A stretch of 64,000 nt of DNA from Dictyophora rubrovolvata (lineage: Eukaryota; Basidiomycota; Agaricomycetes; Phallales; Phallaceae): assembly GCA_029959195.1 (NCBI GenBank), contig CP114124.1, forward strand, positions 1,869,102 through 1,933,101. Direction: 5' to 3'. Position 1 is the first letter of the stretch, and every line of letters begins with the position of its first letter. The translations under genes and the position numbers were made by a program. Under the pieces are notes generated by a model, which did not search any database, was not told where the DNA came from, and worked only from the letters and a program-made list of their open reading frames with translations. This document shows positions 12,553-23,446 of the stretch, in pieces.

Positions 12553-13826
12553 GGGGTGTTGGAAAGATTATTGTGGCGTCGAAAGCTTTAGTGTTTTCGG
12601 CTTCGCTACCGGTTACTTTTTTATTATTCTCTGCATAGACTTTTTTCTTCTTTCTTTCTTCATCTTCTTACCAAGCCCTCCTGATCGGTCTTCTTTCTCC
12701 CGCTCCAAAAATAAGTTATGCTCCCCCCATGAAAATCAAAAAATGGAATGGGTACCAATATAATGCTGTATTCTGTCGCGCCATCACGGTTTCTTCTCCT
12801 TCCTCCTTTTTATGCATCTTTTTCTTGCTTCTTCGTTCCATTCCGCGCGTCACACCCTCGCTCAACCCCTGCCTGAAACTCTTACCTTATGATATGTACC
12901 TATTTGAGACCAAAGAGTAGGTTCTCTCCTCTCGAGGCAAGCTTGTTCGCTGCCTCTTATTTGTACATATTCTGATGTTGATGTTTTTGTTGTATGTTAC
13001 AGATCGTGGATTTATGACCTTCTTTGGTATGGTGTGATATGCCGAATCGAACGGGAGAGCGAAAGAACCTCTCTTGAGACGATGACACTACTGGACGTCT
13101 GCAAGATGCAAACACTCGAGAGAATACCAGAATCTGGCAACGACGTATGTATGTCGTGGAGCCAATGACGCTAATGCGACTATACGTCGTCTATTACTTT
13201 CATTCTTTCTTTTCCTAATGCTGAACATGATATCCGGATGATATTCTCCTTTTCCTTTACCTCCTTCTCTTCCGCGAATGCTCTGGTTCCAGCTAAATTA
13301 CTCTACGATTGAGACGAAAAAAATTAGACAAATTTGGACTGGAGTGTAGGCATTTTATGATATCCCTCTGTTTTCTCTCTCTCTCTCTCTCTTTGATGGC
13401 TTTTTTGTGTCGGTTCGTGATTGAATTCATTAGTGACTATGATAACCGTTCCTTTACCTTTTCTCCGAGTCTTTCTCTCTCTCTTCTCTTGTCTGACTGT
13501 ATTTTCTATCGGTACTTTTAGTATTTTTCAGCGTTTCATATACACTATGCAGAAGTTATCTTTTTAGAACACAGTTTGTTTGCATGTTTCATTGGCGATT
13601 GGACGGCTTTCACTGAGTTGGTAGTTTGGATTACTACTCAATACATTTTCTTTTGTATGTAGCTCTTTTTGTCCATCCTACCGCTTTCGTAATACCCTGA
13701 TGAGTATGGGTTTCCCTATTTTTGCGATCAAGTTTAAGAAAGGTGTTATCAATTCAATCAGGTAAAAGACTAATAAGTAAAACCGTAAAGTTTATTTGTA
13801 CAAGACCCGCAATGCAGAACTATAAC
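12553..13826. other. Convergent intergenic region, pyrimidine-rich
   Basis: 3' flanks of the RING-PH-VWA gene (plus) and ECO1 (minus). Rich in CT runs, including a (TC)n microsatellite at about 13375-13392. No gene seen. Confidence 0.5.
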
Positions 13827-14977
13827 TTATTCCTGATATATTCTTATTCCACCTTTACCCCAAGTCTGCATGATTCTTTGTCCATCCCCGGTAGGCTGAG
13901 AAAACGCTATTTGACCCCTGGTCGGATCGAGCGGACAGCCGTATACGAATGTCCTTGCAGCTGCATCGAGCAAGGTCACTGCAATTCCTCGACGACGATG
14001 TGTTGCGCAGACGAATAGACGGGATATTCCAAGAGGGGTTGGAAGCAGTTCTGGACTACAAAAACAAAGCCCAACCATAATTTGAGTAACATTCGTAATA
14101 TTCGTTGCTTTTGAGCTTACCTGCAATACAATCCTCCGTCAACATGAATGTATCCTTCATCTTTCTTTGAAGGTTCTGGAATTACGTTCATCGCTGAAAC
14201 AATGCGCTGAGCGATTACGCAGCCGACGATTCGTTCTCGCGTTGTATTTGGTACAGGCAATAAGAATAAATATGCCTTTGAAGTCTCGAGTGCTTCTGGT
14301 GTGAGAGAAGGAGCAGATAATGATAAATTAATGGTATCAAAAAGATTGGATAACTGTTCGTAAATAATCAGCGGTACATTGGGATTCATTCCAGAGAATC
14401 TACTACTTACCTTTGCGCCGATTTTACCACCAACGTCGGCGGGAACCGAAATGATTCTTGCAAATATATCGCCATTGACGTCTTTAAATCGCAACAAATC
14501 TTCAATAACACGAACGCCTGCTTTGTCGGCTTCGCGTTCTTCTTCCTTTCCCCACTCTAGACCCCGCTGAACGCGCAAACAATGTTTTTTATGTAATGTC
14601 TCGTCCTCAACGGCGCCTTTAATGTATGACAGCGAGCACTTGAGACACGTTCTCAGAGTTTTATTCACCACGAAATGCAATTGTGTGGTTGCTTTGACCG
14701 AAGTTGATTGAAGAGAAGTTTTCTTCTTCTTCAGAGCATTAGATTTTGCGTTCAGTGATTTAGTCGAACTCGAGGAAGACTTTAACAACTCTAAGGCATT
14801 TTTCGTTTTCTTCGTTGGTAGGGAATTTAGAATCGAGCTATCCGCTAGGGGTCGCTTGCGTCTATGGATGGGATTTGGACTGGGGCTGGTTGTTGGTGAT
14901 GATGATGATTGGGGCGATGAGGGAAACTGGCGTGGTCTAGAGGAATATGTGCATTTGACCTGCGGCCGAGGAAGCAT
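13827..14977 (-). CDS. ECO1: Cohesin acetyltransferase Eco1/ESCO family
   Basis: Two exons (14977-14121 and 14055-13827, 65-nt intron) give 361 residues. The enzyme acetylates the cohesin subunit Smc3 in S phase to establish sister-chromatid cohesion in the nucleus. The N-terminal ~100 residues are Ser/Pro/Lys-rich and disordered. A C2H2 zinc finger follows (CLKCSLSYIKG, C111 and C114, then H129 and H132). The GNAT-type domain fills the C-terminal half: a region with RIVGCVIAQRI, then GISRLFVCATHRRRGIA, the acetyl-CoA loop, and the family signature FSQPT near the end. Length matches fungal Eco1 with a long N-terminus. An ACGCGT box lies 64 bp upstream. A broken copy of its 5' part occurs at about 30.9-31.1 kb. 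Confidence 0.93.
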
Positions 14978-15040
14978 GTTGGGAGAAACGGAAGCGTTGG
15001 CAATGCAAGAGACCTGTCGAAAATGGAGTGTCGCGTCAAG

Positions 15041-15046
15041 ACGCGT
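15041..15046. promoter_or_regulatory. ACGCGT (MCB-type) box upstream of ECO1
   Basis: ACGCGT is the core site for MBF-type G1/S regulators in fungi. It lies 64 bp upstream of the ECO1 start, and the same motif is kept in the duplicated flank near 31.08 kb. Cell-cycle control of ECO1 is known in yeast; here it is an inference. Confidence 0.4.
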
Positions 15047-15231
15047 GACCTAACTTTCAACCTGACTAATTTGAATATACAGTCACGCGCGGTCACACGC
15101 GGCAACTTTTTTTCCTCCTCCTGAACCCCGCCACACATGGGCACGCGCGTGCCTATGTACTAGCATTTATACCCGTAACTCATCTTAAGTCTGTATTATA
15201 TATCCCAGCACGTCCCATCGTATATATATGC

Positions 15232-15886
15232 AAATTTCAAGGTCAAACCTGAAGAAACCGTTGAAAATGCAGAAAAGTATGCACAAGAGCGCTTAATGGT
15301 TCGACTTACGAAATACTATGGGAATAATCACGGAATTGTTTTTGATGATGATTTAACCGATATTATTCCAAGTAAACTCACAATTTCTGCAAGTGTCTTT
15401 CACTCATATATCTTCAACAGATCCACCTTCCAAGACAATAGCATGGGGTGCACTTCCTACAGACACCACATTCGTTTTCTGGCCAACGGACAGGGTTGAT
15501 CAAGATAGCCCGCTTAATACTAGTTACAAAAACACACTTCAAAGTCGACTACTCCAACAGGAAGCAGGTAGAAGGAGTAAGACAAGTTTTTTTCTTGAAA
15601 ACTTTCCTCATAATACTTTACCTAGATCCATCCACGCTCTCAAGTGACCAAATGTTCAAAGTGGTCAATAAGCTTCAGAAAGAAATGGCTGAGAGCTGGG
15701 CATCGGCGGTTGGTTTGATATCAACCACAAAGAGAAGCCATGGTGTTGAAAGCCTTGGTAGCAAAGAGAGTAAGGTCGAGTTTTCAATTGAATGCGGCTG
15801 AAATCTCTGTAATCTCCGCATTTCTCGAACCGGTCATCGTCGAGAAATCGGACGCGGCGGACCTAGTCTGCCTACATCTGTCTCCT
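15232..15886 (+). pseudogene. Decayed copy of the orphan coiled-coil gene at 31.9 kb
   Basis: This region matches 31.99-32.9 kb closely, including the same intron positions (for example the acceptor before PPSKTIAWG here and PLSKTMAWG there). It is broken: the 5' coding part is missing, the frame is disrupted, and an internal deletion joins the coiled-coil start to the last exon. The stop follows soon after, and the tail from about 15790 is still recognisable. It lies divergent to ECO1, in the same relative position as the intact copy to the ECO1 fragment at 31 kb. Confidence 0.75.
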
Positions 15887-16592
15887 TCGGCCCGTTTTTC
15901 ACACATTTTATGATGAACATATCTGCACAGATTACAACTCAATGAAACTCAGTGTTTTTTTAGTTGGCTGATAGTAATACTAGAAAGCGCAGAGTGCCTC
16001 CGCAGCAACCTTGTTTGACCCTGCATGAGAAACTGACAGGTCAAAATGGAGTTTTAAAAGCAGGTACCACTAGCTATTTGTAAAAAGAGTTACTCTGAAT
16101 TTTAGTATCGAAAACATGAATATATCTCAGAAGACAAGATCTGATAAAATTTGAACAGCTTTTGTGGCTTGTTTGAAAAGAAAAGCAGTGGTTGGCATGT
16201 GGTCATTTACACCACATGCCGCACCCTTTTGCTCGAAGAAGCCTCATCCGCCCCAAAGTTTGAGCTTGGAAAAATCCGTTTTTGAGGTGACAATGGAGCA
16301 GGGCGTGGCGCCTCTAATATTCGGAGTTTCCTAAATTGTCACTTAGTGTAACATTCAAATGCTAGTCTTCGAAACCTACCTGACATCTGCATTGTTGTCA
16401 TGATAGTGCTGGTTTGATGAGTGTTTGATTGTCCTTTTCAAAAAATGGGATGGGAAATGAGATGTGTGTCTCTTTGATATCATTGAGGTAATCAGTATTA
16501 TAAGACAAAACCGGCCACTCTTCAATAGTGAAGTTACGTCCCACTACAGTAATGAATTAGCATAGATAGCTAGATTGGAGTTAGAATGGGGG
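15887..16592. other. Gene-free stretch with one strong hairpin
   Basis: No coding potential seen. At 16194-16220 a perfect 10-bp inverted repeat (GGCATGTGGT / ACCACATGCC) has a 7-nt loop. Confidence 0.5.
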
Positions 16593-16893
16593 TGTTAGAG
16601 CAACTCAGGGCACACACCTAGAGGATGGAAAACCTAAGAGAAAAAGCTTAGGGATCCTCCTCTAGGGAAAACAACTATATATCTACAAGTACAGGCACTC
16701 GGTTGATCCCCATGGGATCCACAGTGATAATGAACGAAAACAAGAATTCGGTCAAAGACCAAATTTGAGAGAACAAGTTGAAAACAAGAAATAGTCAGAA
16801 ATATGAGAAAGTGAGAAAGGGTGGAATAAACACAGAAAGAACATGAATACAGGAGAATGGGAAAACAGAAAGTGTCGCTAGCATACTGTGACA
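16593..16893 (+). mobile_element. Solo LTR, diverged member of family U
   Basis: It starts TGTTAGAGC and ends CTGTGACA, flanked on both sides by GGGGG (16588-16592 and 16894-16898), a 5-bp target duplication. Its inner part resembles the copy at 24.47 kb: a CTAGAGG ... CCTAAGAG ... CTTAGGGATCC block in the same order. Low complexity of the GGGGG flank makes the duplication less decisive. Confidence 0.6.
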
Positions 16894-16898
16894 GGGGG

Positions 16899-17338
16899 AG
16901 GCATAGGACACATTCATATCTCCAAGTAAAGATACAACAAATGGGTGTACCTTAACAGCTGCAGAAAAGAATGCAGTCACAAACTGGAAGGACTTGAAAA
17001 AGGGTGTCCGTGGTGAAGTGAATGGGCTGCGGGACTCTGTTGAAATAGCAGTCAGTATGAAGGTCATGGTAAGAGCAAACATTGACACCACATTGACATA
17101 GCAAACAGTTCTCGACACAGCAATTATATTGGATCCATGTGAAACATTAGAAGGAGAACACAACATTATTACTCTGCAATATCCGCTGGTGTACAACTTT
17201 CTTGGACATGCACTGTCGTGCACCAAAACCTTCCTCATTTAGTGATTGGGTTGCTTATCCAAAGTGAACATTCAAATCCTCCCTTCCTAGAAAGCGGCTA
17301 TCAACTTACCCAAATTCCCTTATTCAAATAATAATAAA
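16899..17338. other. Unassigned repeat-like DNA
   Basis: An open minus frame covers 16795-17238 (147 codons) but crosses the LTR end and shows no known motif. The string TGTCGTGCACCAAA at about 17216 recurs in similar form at 18.66 kb and 21.89 kb, so this is probably part of a dispersed repeat. Confidence 0.35.
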
Positions 17339-17593
17339 ATGTTCAATCTTCGTCTCTCATCCACATTCACAATTAGAAACCCTACCTCTTCCCCAGACAC
17401 CCAAGATTCTTCCCCAGAAGATGTTATCCCTCTGATATTTCATTATACTCATGATAGTCCTCGTACTCATGATTTGGATATTGAGACTACTTTGTTCACT
17501 TATTATTCCCCAATGCCTATCCTCCAAATTGACCCTATGACTCTTCTCTCAGTCTACTCGCACAAGGTTCCCAGAAGTATCCATAAATGTTGA
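17339..17593 (+). CDS. Orphan ORF of a repeat-associated family (copy 1)
   Basis: 84 codons, Ser/Thr/Pro-rich, not recognised. The stretch around LDIETTLFTYYSPMPILQID has the same pattern as LCDLDTQYYVYFTSYAHLNL at 22.1 kb and part of the ORF at 22.95 kb: an acidic turn, alternating aromatic residues, then (L/V)D-x-x-TLL or TLW. All copies lie in the repeat-rich zone, so a link to a retroelement is likely. It could be a fragment rather than a working gene. Confidence 0.3.
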   Translation: MFNLRLSSTFTIRNPTSSPDTQDSSPEDVIPLIFHYTHDSPRTHDLDIETTLFTYYSPMPILQIDPMTLLSVYSHKVPRSIHKC

Positions 17594-17949
17594 AGTTCAG
17601 ATATCATACATCCCTTCTTGGTGTTTGGAAGAGAAGTCTACATCAAGAAGGAATTAAGATAGTTTACAGTAACTCATATTTATTCTACGCCAGAATCAGC
17701 CTTATGAGATTCGTATCGTGTCTGGTTAATTGTTAAGTACTGATTCTCGGGTATCGGCAACGAGTGTATAAATGTCATGTATTTCATGATTTCCTCCCCT
17801 ATCTACCCAAAAACAAGTATTTCCTTTATTCTTTTTTTAGTTCCTGCTTGCTTTAATAATCCTTTATTTGTAATGTATCTTATCTTTCAGGAACAGTCAG
17901 ATGACTTAGTTCCAGGAACCCCTTTATTTTCTTATCATCTCTCTCCACT

Positions 17950-18473
17950 TAGTGATGGATCCAGTTCGGTTCAAAACCGCGGTAACTGGTTTGAAACCAG
18001 TTTGATGCAGTTTGGAACCAGTTTGGGAACCGAACTCAAACTGGGATCGTTCAAAATTTCGAACCGGTTTGGAACTGGTTAAACCAGTTTGAAACTGGTT
18101 TGACTAGAGTCAAATTACCTAGGGTTTCTGAGACTGAAAATAGGCTTTAAACTATACATTTTTAAAGGAGATTGTTCACACTTCCTCTCATATTACCATC
18201 TTTGAGCTCCCTAGTCTCTGAACATTTCATCTACAGCCAAATGTCAGCCCATCGGTAAGTGGAGGAGCCCGAAAGACATTACTAATCATGATTACTAAGC
18301 ATTAGCGCCCAACAATTACCTGTGTTAAACACAAGTCTTTTTAAACCAATCAAACCGGTTTGGAACTGGTTTCAAACTGAACTGGGATCAAACCAAACTC
18401 AAACTGCAATGGGTCGCCAAGTACAAACTGGTTTCAGACCGAACTGAACTGAACCGAACTGGATCCATCACTA
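17950..18473. mobile_element. Non-autonomous hAT-type element (MITE), 524 bp
   Basis: Terminal inverted repeats start TAGTGATGGATCCAGTTCGG and are mirrored at the right end (CCGAACTGGATCCATCACTA). The element is flanked by a perfect 8-bp duplication TCTCCACT (17942-17949 and 18474-18481). An 8-bp duplication and termini of the form (T/C)AGNG are the hAT signature. The inside has many AACTGGTTT / AAACCAGTT repeats and no transposase, so it must be mobilised in trans. Confidence 0.88.
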
Positions 18474-18481
18474 TCTCCACT

Positions 18482-20111
18482 TCCCTGTCTTACTATAATT
18501 TTCCCTGATCCACTATTATTCATTCACTTCCTTTTTAAGTAATTTCTTATCTTTCACATGATGTTTCTCTTACTAATGTTTGGAGCTATTTGTACTTGCT
18601 CAAGGTGTATAAATAGAGGCTCATTTTTCTTGTAAATAATCTATCTTGTAACTACTGTTGTGCACCAAAGTGCTTACCAATCAAATTGGTCTTTTTCCCT
18701 CTTATCTTTTTCTATTCTCAAGGACTTAGTAATAAGTCTCTATCTATCTCTACTAATTTGAACTTAATTCTTAAGTTCAAATCTTCCTTCAAGAGTCTCA
18801 CCTTCAATAACAGGACTTTTAGTTGCTGAACAATCCCTAAACAAAACTCTTTTATATTTTATTAGGAGCTAAGTCTATTCCAAATCTAAAACAAATCCCT
18901 TACAATAAACATTAATAATTGTATTTAATGATAATACAAATGTCACCGTAATGTCGTAGAGCGCGGTCTCAACCTGAGTGGGTTGTACCACGACAGTCCT
19001 CTGGACGTTGGCTCTACTTGTCTTGACGTCATTCAGGATCTTTGAGTCATCGGAGAATATCGTCAAGCTGAAGCTCTAAGAAGTCTAAAACGATCTGGTA
19101 GAATAGATCGTCAACTAGAAAGCAGAAGAACAAGAGATGGAAGAAGTAGCAGATCCAACGCCGGAATGGCGTTGTCACTACGGATGGTTTAGATTTAAAG
19201 TGTTTGGAAATGACAGAAGCGCTATTGGGAAATGAAGACTATATTAAGATATTGAACTAGGTTCGATATTAAGTCTGAAGAGAAGTCTAGCTACGAAGTA
19301 TAGAAGGCTTTATATACAAGTATGCTAGAGGTTTGAATCTCAGTTCGAAATAGATAACGAACTTGAGAATGTATACATGTCATAGTAATTTGTGAGTATC
19401 ATAAGTATATGCAGGGTCAGTTTGCCATGTGGCAAACATGAGGCAACAAGAACAAAGGGAAAGTACATACAAGGACCTACAACCATCATAGATGATCTCA
19501 TGCATGGTTTGGAACTAGACTATAGACCAAAGGTCTATCCGCGGCTTACTGTAAGTCCCAGGAGGACGATGGTGTCTAGGACTTCGTGAAAACAGCGATG
19601 AAGTCTGATAAGACTTCCAGTTGTAGTGTCTGCGAAGCGATTGTGATAAGATAATGTTTAAGTATGATAAGATAAGGGAATATAATAAGGAATCCGTATC
19701 GCTAGTGATGTCATGAATCGGATCATGACATTAATGACACAAGTTGGGTTAGAATACATGATAATGGTTCTGGACATTTCTAGTCAATGGATCCTAATAT
19801 CATGCAATCACCAACCAGTCTTAGGATTCTATTGACCTGCCAATCCCCTTCCCAAAGAACCAATAAACTCATCATCTAACCATAATTCACCTCCCCAATC
19901 TCAGACTTCTTCCAAATTAACAATATACCCTCCTCAATATCAACAAACAATATGCACACTTCAACGTGTTTGTTCTGGATTCCTAGAACAAGCTTGATCA
20001 GTTTTGGAATATAATAAAGAACAAAAATAACAAATAAGGGCAAACTTCTATTTTAATTATCTGGTCTCTTTTTGTTTTGGAGTTCCAAGTTTCTTCAGCC
20101 TTACTCTATCC
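18482..20111. other. Repeat-rich non-coding DNA
   Basis: A TATAAATAG box at about 18608 precedes a stretch resembling an LTR promoter and leader (about 18.6-18.85 kb). 19.0-19.75 kb has purine-rich repeat-like sequence, and a palindrome GTTTGCC-ATGT-GGCAAAC lies at about 19420. No gene supported. Confidence 0.35.
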
Positions 20112-20230
20112 TGTCAGGGTATGCTAGCATCGTCCCTTTCTTTTCTTCTATTTATCTTCAATTCCTGTCTATTCTATTTATTTCCATATTTCTCATATTT
20201 TATCCCATCCCTTGTTTTCCTTTTTCATAC
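20112..20230 (-). mobile_element. Fragment of a family U LTR
   Basis: Begins TGTCAGGGTATGCTAGCATCGTCC and then a T-rich stretch parallel to the copy at 26485 (ATTTATTTCCATATTTCTCA). Similarity fades by about 20230 and no matching end or target duplication was found. Confidence 0.55.
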
Positions 20231-20491
20231 ACTCATTAAACATATAAAAACCCCTTCTGTATGCTATTCCTTTCCCTAGACTTCAAATTAACGAAGATTA
20301 AAACTCTCATCACTCTAAGCTCCAAGTCTATCAACTTCGAAGCTCTAAATTTCAGCAAAGTTGCTTCTTATTAACTAATTATTTCTAGTGACTTTACATC
20401 TTCCCATCGTCCACATGGCGATTTCAAAACAGTCATATGAGAATATGTCCTCCGTCGAAAAGGACTAATTGATGTCAATGAAGAAACCTTG

Positions 20492-21091
20492 TGTTACGCG
20501 CCAGAATGTGTGTACGAAGTCTGGCGAGGTTAGTGCGAGAGGTAAACGGTAGGCTTCAACTTGCTCTTGAGTTGCACCCTCACTGTGTGCATCCGTTAAC
20601 TTCAAGTTGTGTGGTTGCGACATCTGACGCAGAGAGTGCGTGGTTCAGATGACGTGTTACGACATTGGAAGATGTTGTTGCATGGGCAACGTGGAGATAC
20701 GTGGTATGCCCACATCGTGCAATGGATACGAGAGTTTTGACGACGTCTACGATGTCACCCAAAACGTCGGGATAAAGATTTAAGATTTTGAGATGAAATG
20801 TCGGCGGCATCTGTGACGCTGCCTGTGGTGAAGCGAGAGATTAAGAAGAAGAGAAGGTATTTCAAAGAAGCTTGGCGTAACAAGTAACAAGGCGAAACTT
20901 CTATTGATATCAGAACGGAAAAGTAGATACATTAAATTGATCCTTTTATAGAAATGAAACATGATGACAAATATGAAAAAGAATGATACAGACAAATTTG
21001 GAAACGGCAACTTCTGGAAGTTGCCCAATAGGGAACAAGCAGAGTTTCAGGAAGTTAAGTGAGGTTACGTACGCACTAAGTGGGTATAACA
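20492..21091 (+). mobile_element. Solo LTR, family A, copy 1 (600 bp)
   Basis: Starts TGTTACGCG and ends GTATAACA (TG...CA), flanked by the 5-bp duplication CCTTG (20487-20491 and 21092-21096). Very similar along its length to 27391-27986. The absence of internal retroelement sequence at either side, with a private target duplication, marks a solo LTR left by recombination. Confidence 0.88.
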
Positions 21092-21096
21092 CCTTG

Positions 21097-22048
21097 TTAC
21101 CATTTCATGATAGGTACATCCAACATACACTTTACTATAATGATTTAAGGTTACCACCAATACTCTGTTTATATGATCAATATCATATCAGAGTAAAGGG
21201 ATATTCATATGAACTTGCATGATATCTACAGATGCATCGGGATGGATGGCTATCTTGGCAACTCATCTTCCAATGATCTGTGCTTTTAGCCAGATAAGTC
21301 CTATTCCTTGATGCCCCTTTAGATGTATTCCCATACCCTCCTAGTTTCTATTCTAATCCTCCTAATCCCCTAACTCCATCCCCTCGTTACAAGGCAACTA
21401 ATTCAGTAGCATTTTATTTGCCGACAACTAGATGACCTCGACCAATGGAAGAAGAGAATGTACGACTCATAAAGAAGAGAAGAGTGAGAGATTAGGAAAA
21501 TGGAGGAATTGTTGCTGTGGCAGTATGGTGTGAAAATGGTAAAAAGGAGAGTATCGCTTTTCTTCCAAATTGGGACTGTTTGTATTTATTGTACTTCTAT
21601 TTCCTCCCTGAAAAATTCCTCATTGCTTATTGTTCTCCCCAATTATAACTCTTCCTCTCTTTTTCTTCCTTTCTTTTTCTTTTATTGTTTCATGAAAACG
21701 GTTTACAATTGCTTATTGTTAAACCTCCTAAAAATTCCAAAAAATATTTCTTTTGTTCTAAACAGTATAAATACTGCATGTAAGTACATGTAATAGCAGC
21801 AATCTACCAGAATGGTTATCTCAAGTTTTAGTTCAGTTTAAGTCAAGTTCAAGTCAGGTTTCGTCTCTAGTCTATTTCTGCACTCACGTTGTCATACACC
21901 AAAATCTATATTTGGCAAAAATTAGGGTAAATGTTCCGAAGATTCCCTAATCCCACGATATGTCTCTCGGAGCTTGAATTCACTTTTGTAACTATCCAAA
22001 ACCCACGTCCAAACATTTTTTTATCCCAAAAATGTTGATACAAAAGAT
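21097..22048. other. LTR-like T-rich region with a TATA box
   Basis: 21.55-21.95 kb is T-rich and carries a GTATAAATACTGCATGTAA promoter block. A similar block with the same neighbours (then TAACAGCAGCAATACC) occurs at about 23.83 kb. The two may be LTRs of one degenerate element enclosing the orphan ORFs; I could not fix ends or a target duplication. Confidence 0.35.
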
Positions 22049-22423
22049 ATGTCCTCACTCCAGATTCACTCTTCTCGTTCCCTGCCATCCCTTCACACTC
22101 CTTCTATTGATGACTCTGATTGTTTTTGTTTTGTCTCTCCTATTCCTGATATCAATCTCTGTGATTTGGACACTCAGTACTATGTCTACTTCACATCCTA
22201 TGCACACCTCAACCTCGATCCCTCCACCTTATTACCATTATACCTGAGCCCCATTATTATCGGTCAACATAAAGCTTCAGATCTGATCTTGTATTCAGAT
22301 GCAGGTGATAAGAAGGTTTCTTTTGGAACACGATTATGGTTAGAAGGATATGAAGAATGGTTCGTTGTGGTGAATATGTACGTGATTCACATAGGTCTAT
22401 TGGACATGGTTACTAGGATATAG
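22049..22423 (+). CDS. Orphan ORF of a repeat-associated family (copy 2)
   Basis: 124 codons, not recognised. Ser/Pro-rich start, then the family p attern LNLDPSTLLPLY and an aromatic tail. After the stop the same frame continues with TFWHIVFDVPCSW, which parallels VWQFIFHQPLL in copy 3, so a nonsense change or an intron may have cut a longer protein of about 165 residues. Confidence 0.3.
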   Translation: MSSLQIHSSRSLPSLHTPSIDDSDCFCFVSPIPDINLCDLDTQYYVYFTSYAHLNLDPSTLLPLYLSPIIIGQHKASDLILYSDAGDKKVSFGTRLWLEGYEEWFVVVNMYVIHIGLLDMVTRI

Positions 22424-22945
22424 GCTACTGCTGAACACAGACATACATTCTGGCACATTGTATTCGATGTCCCTTGTTCATGGATCCGTCGTCGATATTA
22501 GCACATGCCAGAACCTGAATTTTTCCTTCCTTTCTACAATTCTGGTACTCCACAATTTCCCATGACTTCTAAACCTCCTATCTCCACCTTTGATCCTCCC
22601 ACCGAACCTTCATCACCTTCTTTTCATCCTATGACTCCTGTTTCTACTGTCCCCAAGCTACATCAACTTTGGAAATTCTGTTCGGCTATATTTAAGACAT
22701 CTGGGATAACGCCATAGGAAGTACTTCATTTGAATAATCAGGACTAATTAAAACGAAAAACAAGGACTTCTTTATTTTTTATTCCTCTCTTTTGTTGTCT
22801 TGTTTCTTTTCTTTTGGAGTCTAAATTAATTCCATCCTTTCTTATCCTTCTCTTCCATCATGAGCTCTGTGCAACCTCTTGGCTATGAATCACTTGCCCC
22901 CACTCCTTCCTTCCTTACCCCTTTTATCCTTTTACAGGGATAACT

Positions 22946-23446
22946 TTGGATGAACGATATGCCAACTTTGTATCAACAATACGGATTTATTGCATCTCTG
23001 GTACAAACATCGAGGTAGACAGAAGTACATTATGGCCACATTCTCTAGTCCCCATTCAAGAATACCAGGTACCCTATGAGAAACTGGAATTCCCAGAGAA
23101 TCCAAAAGTGAACGAAATAATCCATATCAACATACTCGCTCATTCATATGAATTGGTTTGGATTTGCCAGTTTCATCATAGCGAACAACCTGTTTGGCAG
23201 TTCATATTCCATCAACCACTTCTTTATCATGATGAATTTCTTTTCATGGATGCTCCCACTAATGTGATTGACAATCACCCTGCCCCTGACTACTGTCTGC
23301 TAGAGGTTGATACTTCCCAACTGCTTCCTGAGTACCTTGAACGAAGACCTTTAGTTCCATATAATTGGAGCTCTTTAACAAGAGTTCAACAACGAAATAT
23401 GCAGATACATATGGCAGTGGCGAACGCACATTGTTTCCGAGGTTAA
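22946..23446 (+). CDS. Orphan ORF of a repeat-associated family (copy 3, longest)
   Basis: 166 codons without a stop, not recognised. Visible are RIYCISGTNIEVDRSTLWPH (the shared pattern), then HINILAHSYELVWICQFHH and an acidic, Pro-containing C-terminal part. It could be a structural protein of a non-autonomous retroelement or a domesticated remnant; no protease, reverse transcriptase or integrase motif is present nearby. Confidence 0.35.
   Translation: MDERYANFVSTIRIYCISGTNIEVDRSTLWPHSLVPIQEYQVPYEKLEFPENPKVNEIIHINILAHSYELVWICQFHHSEQPVWQFIFHQPLLYHDEFLFMDAPTNVIDNHPAPDYCLLEVDTSQLLPEYLERRPLVPYNWSSLTRVQQRNMQIHMAVANAHCFRG

Noticed and set aside
16795-17238. 147-codon minus-strand gene
   Set aside because: It overlaps the end of a solo LTR and shows no motif or splice partner.
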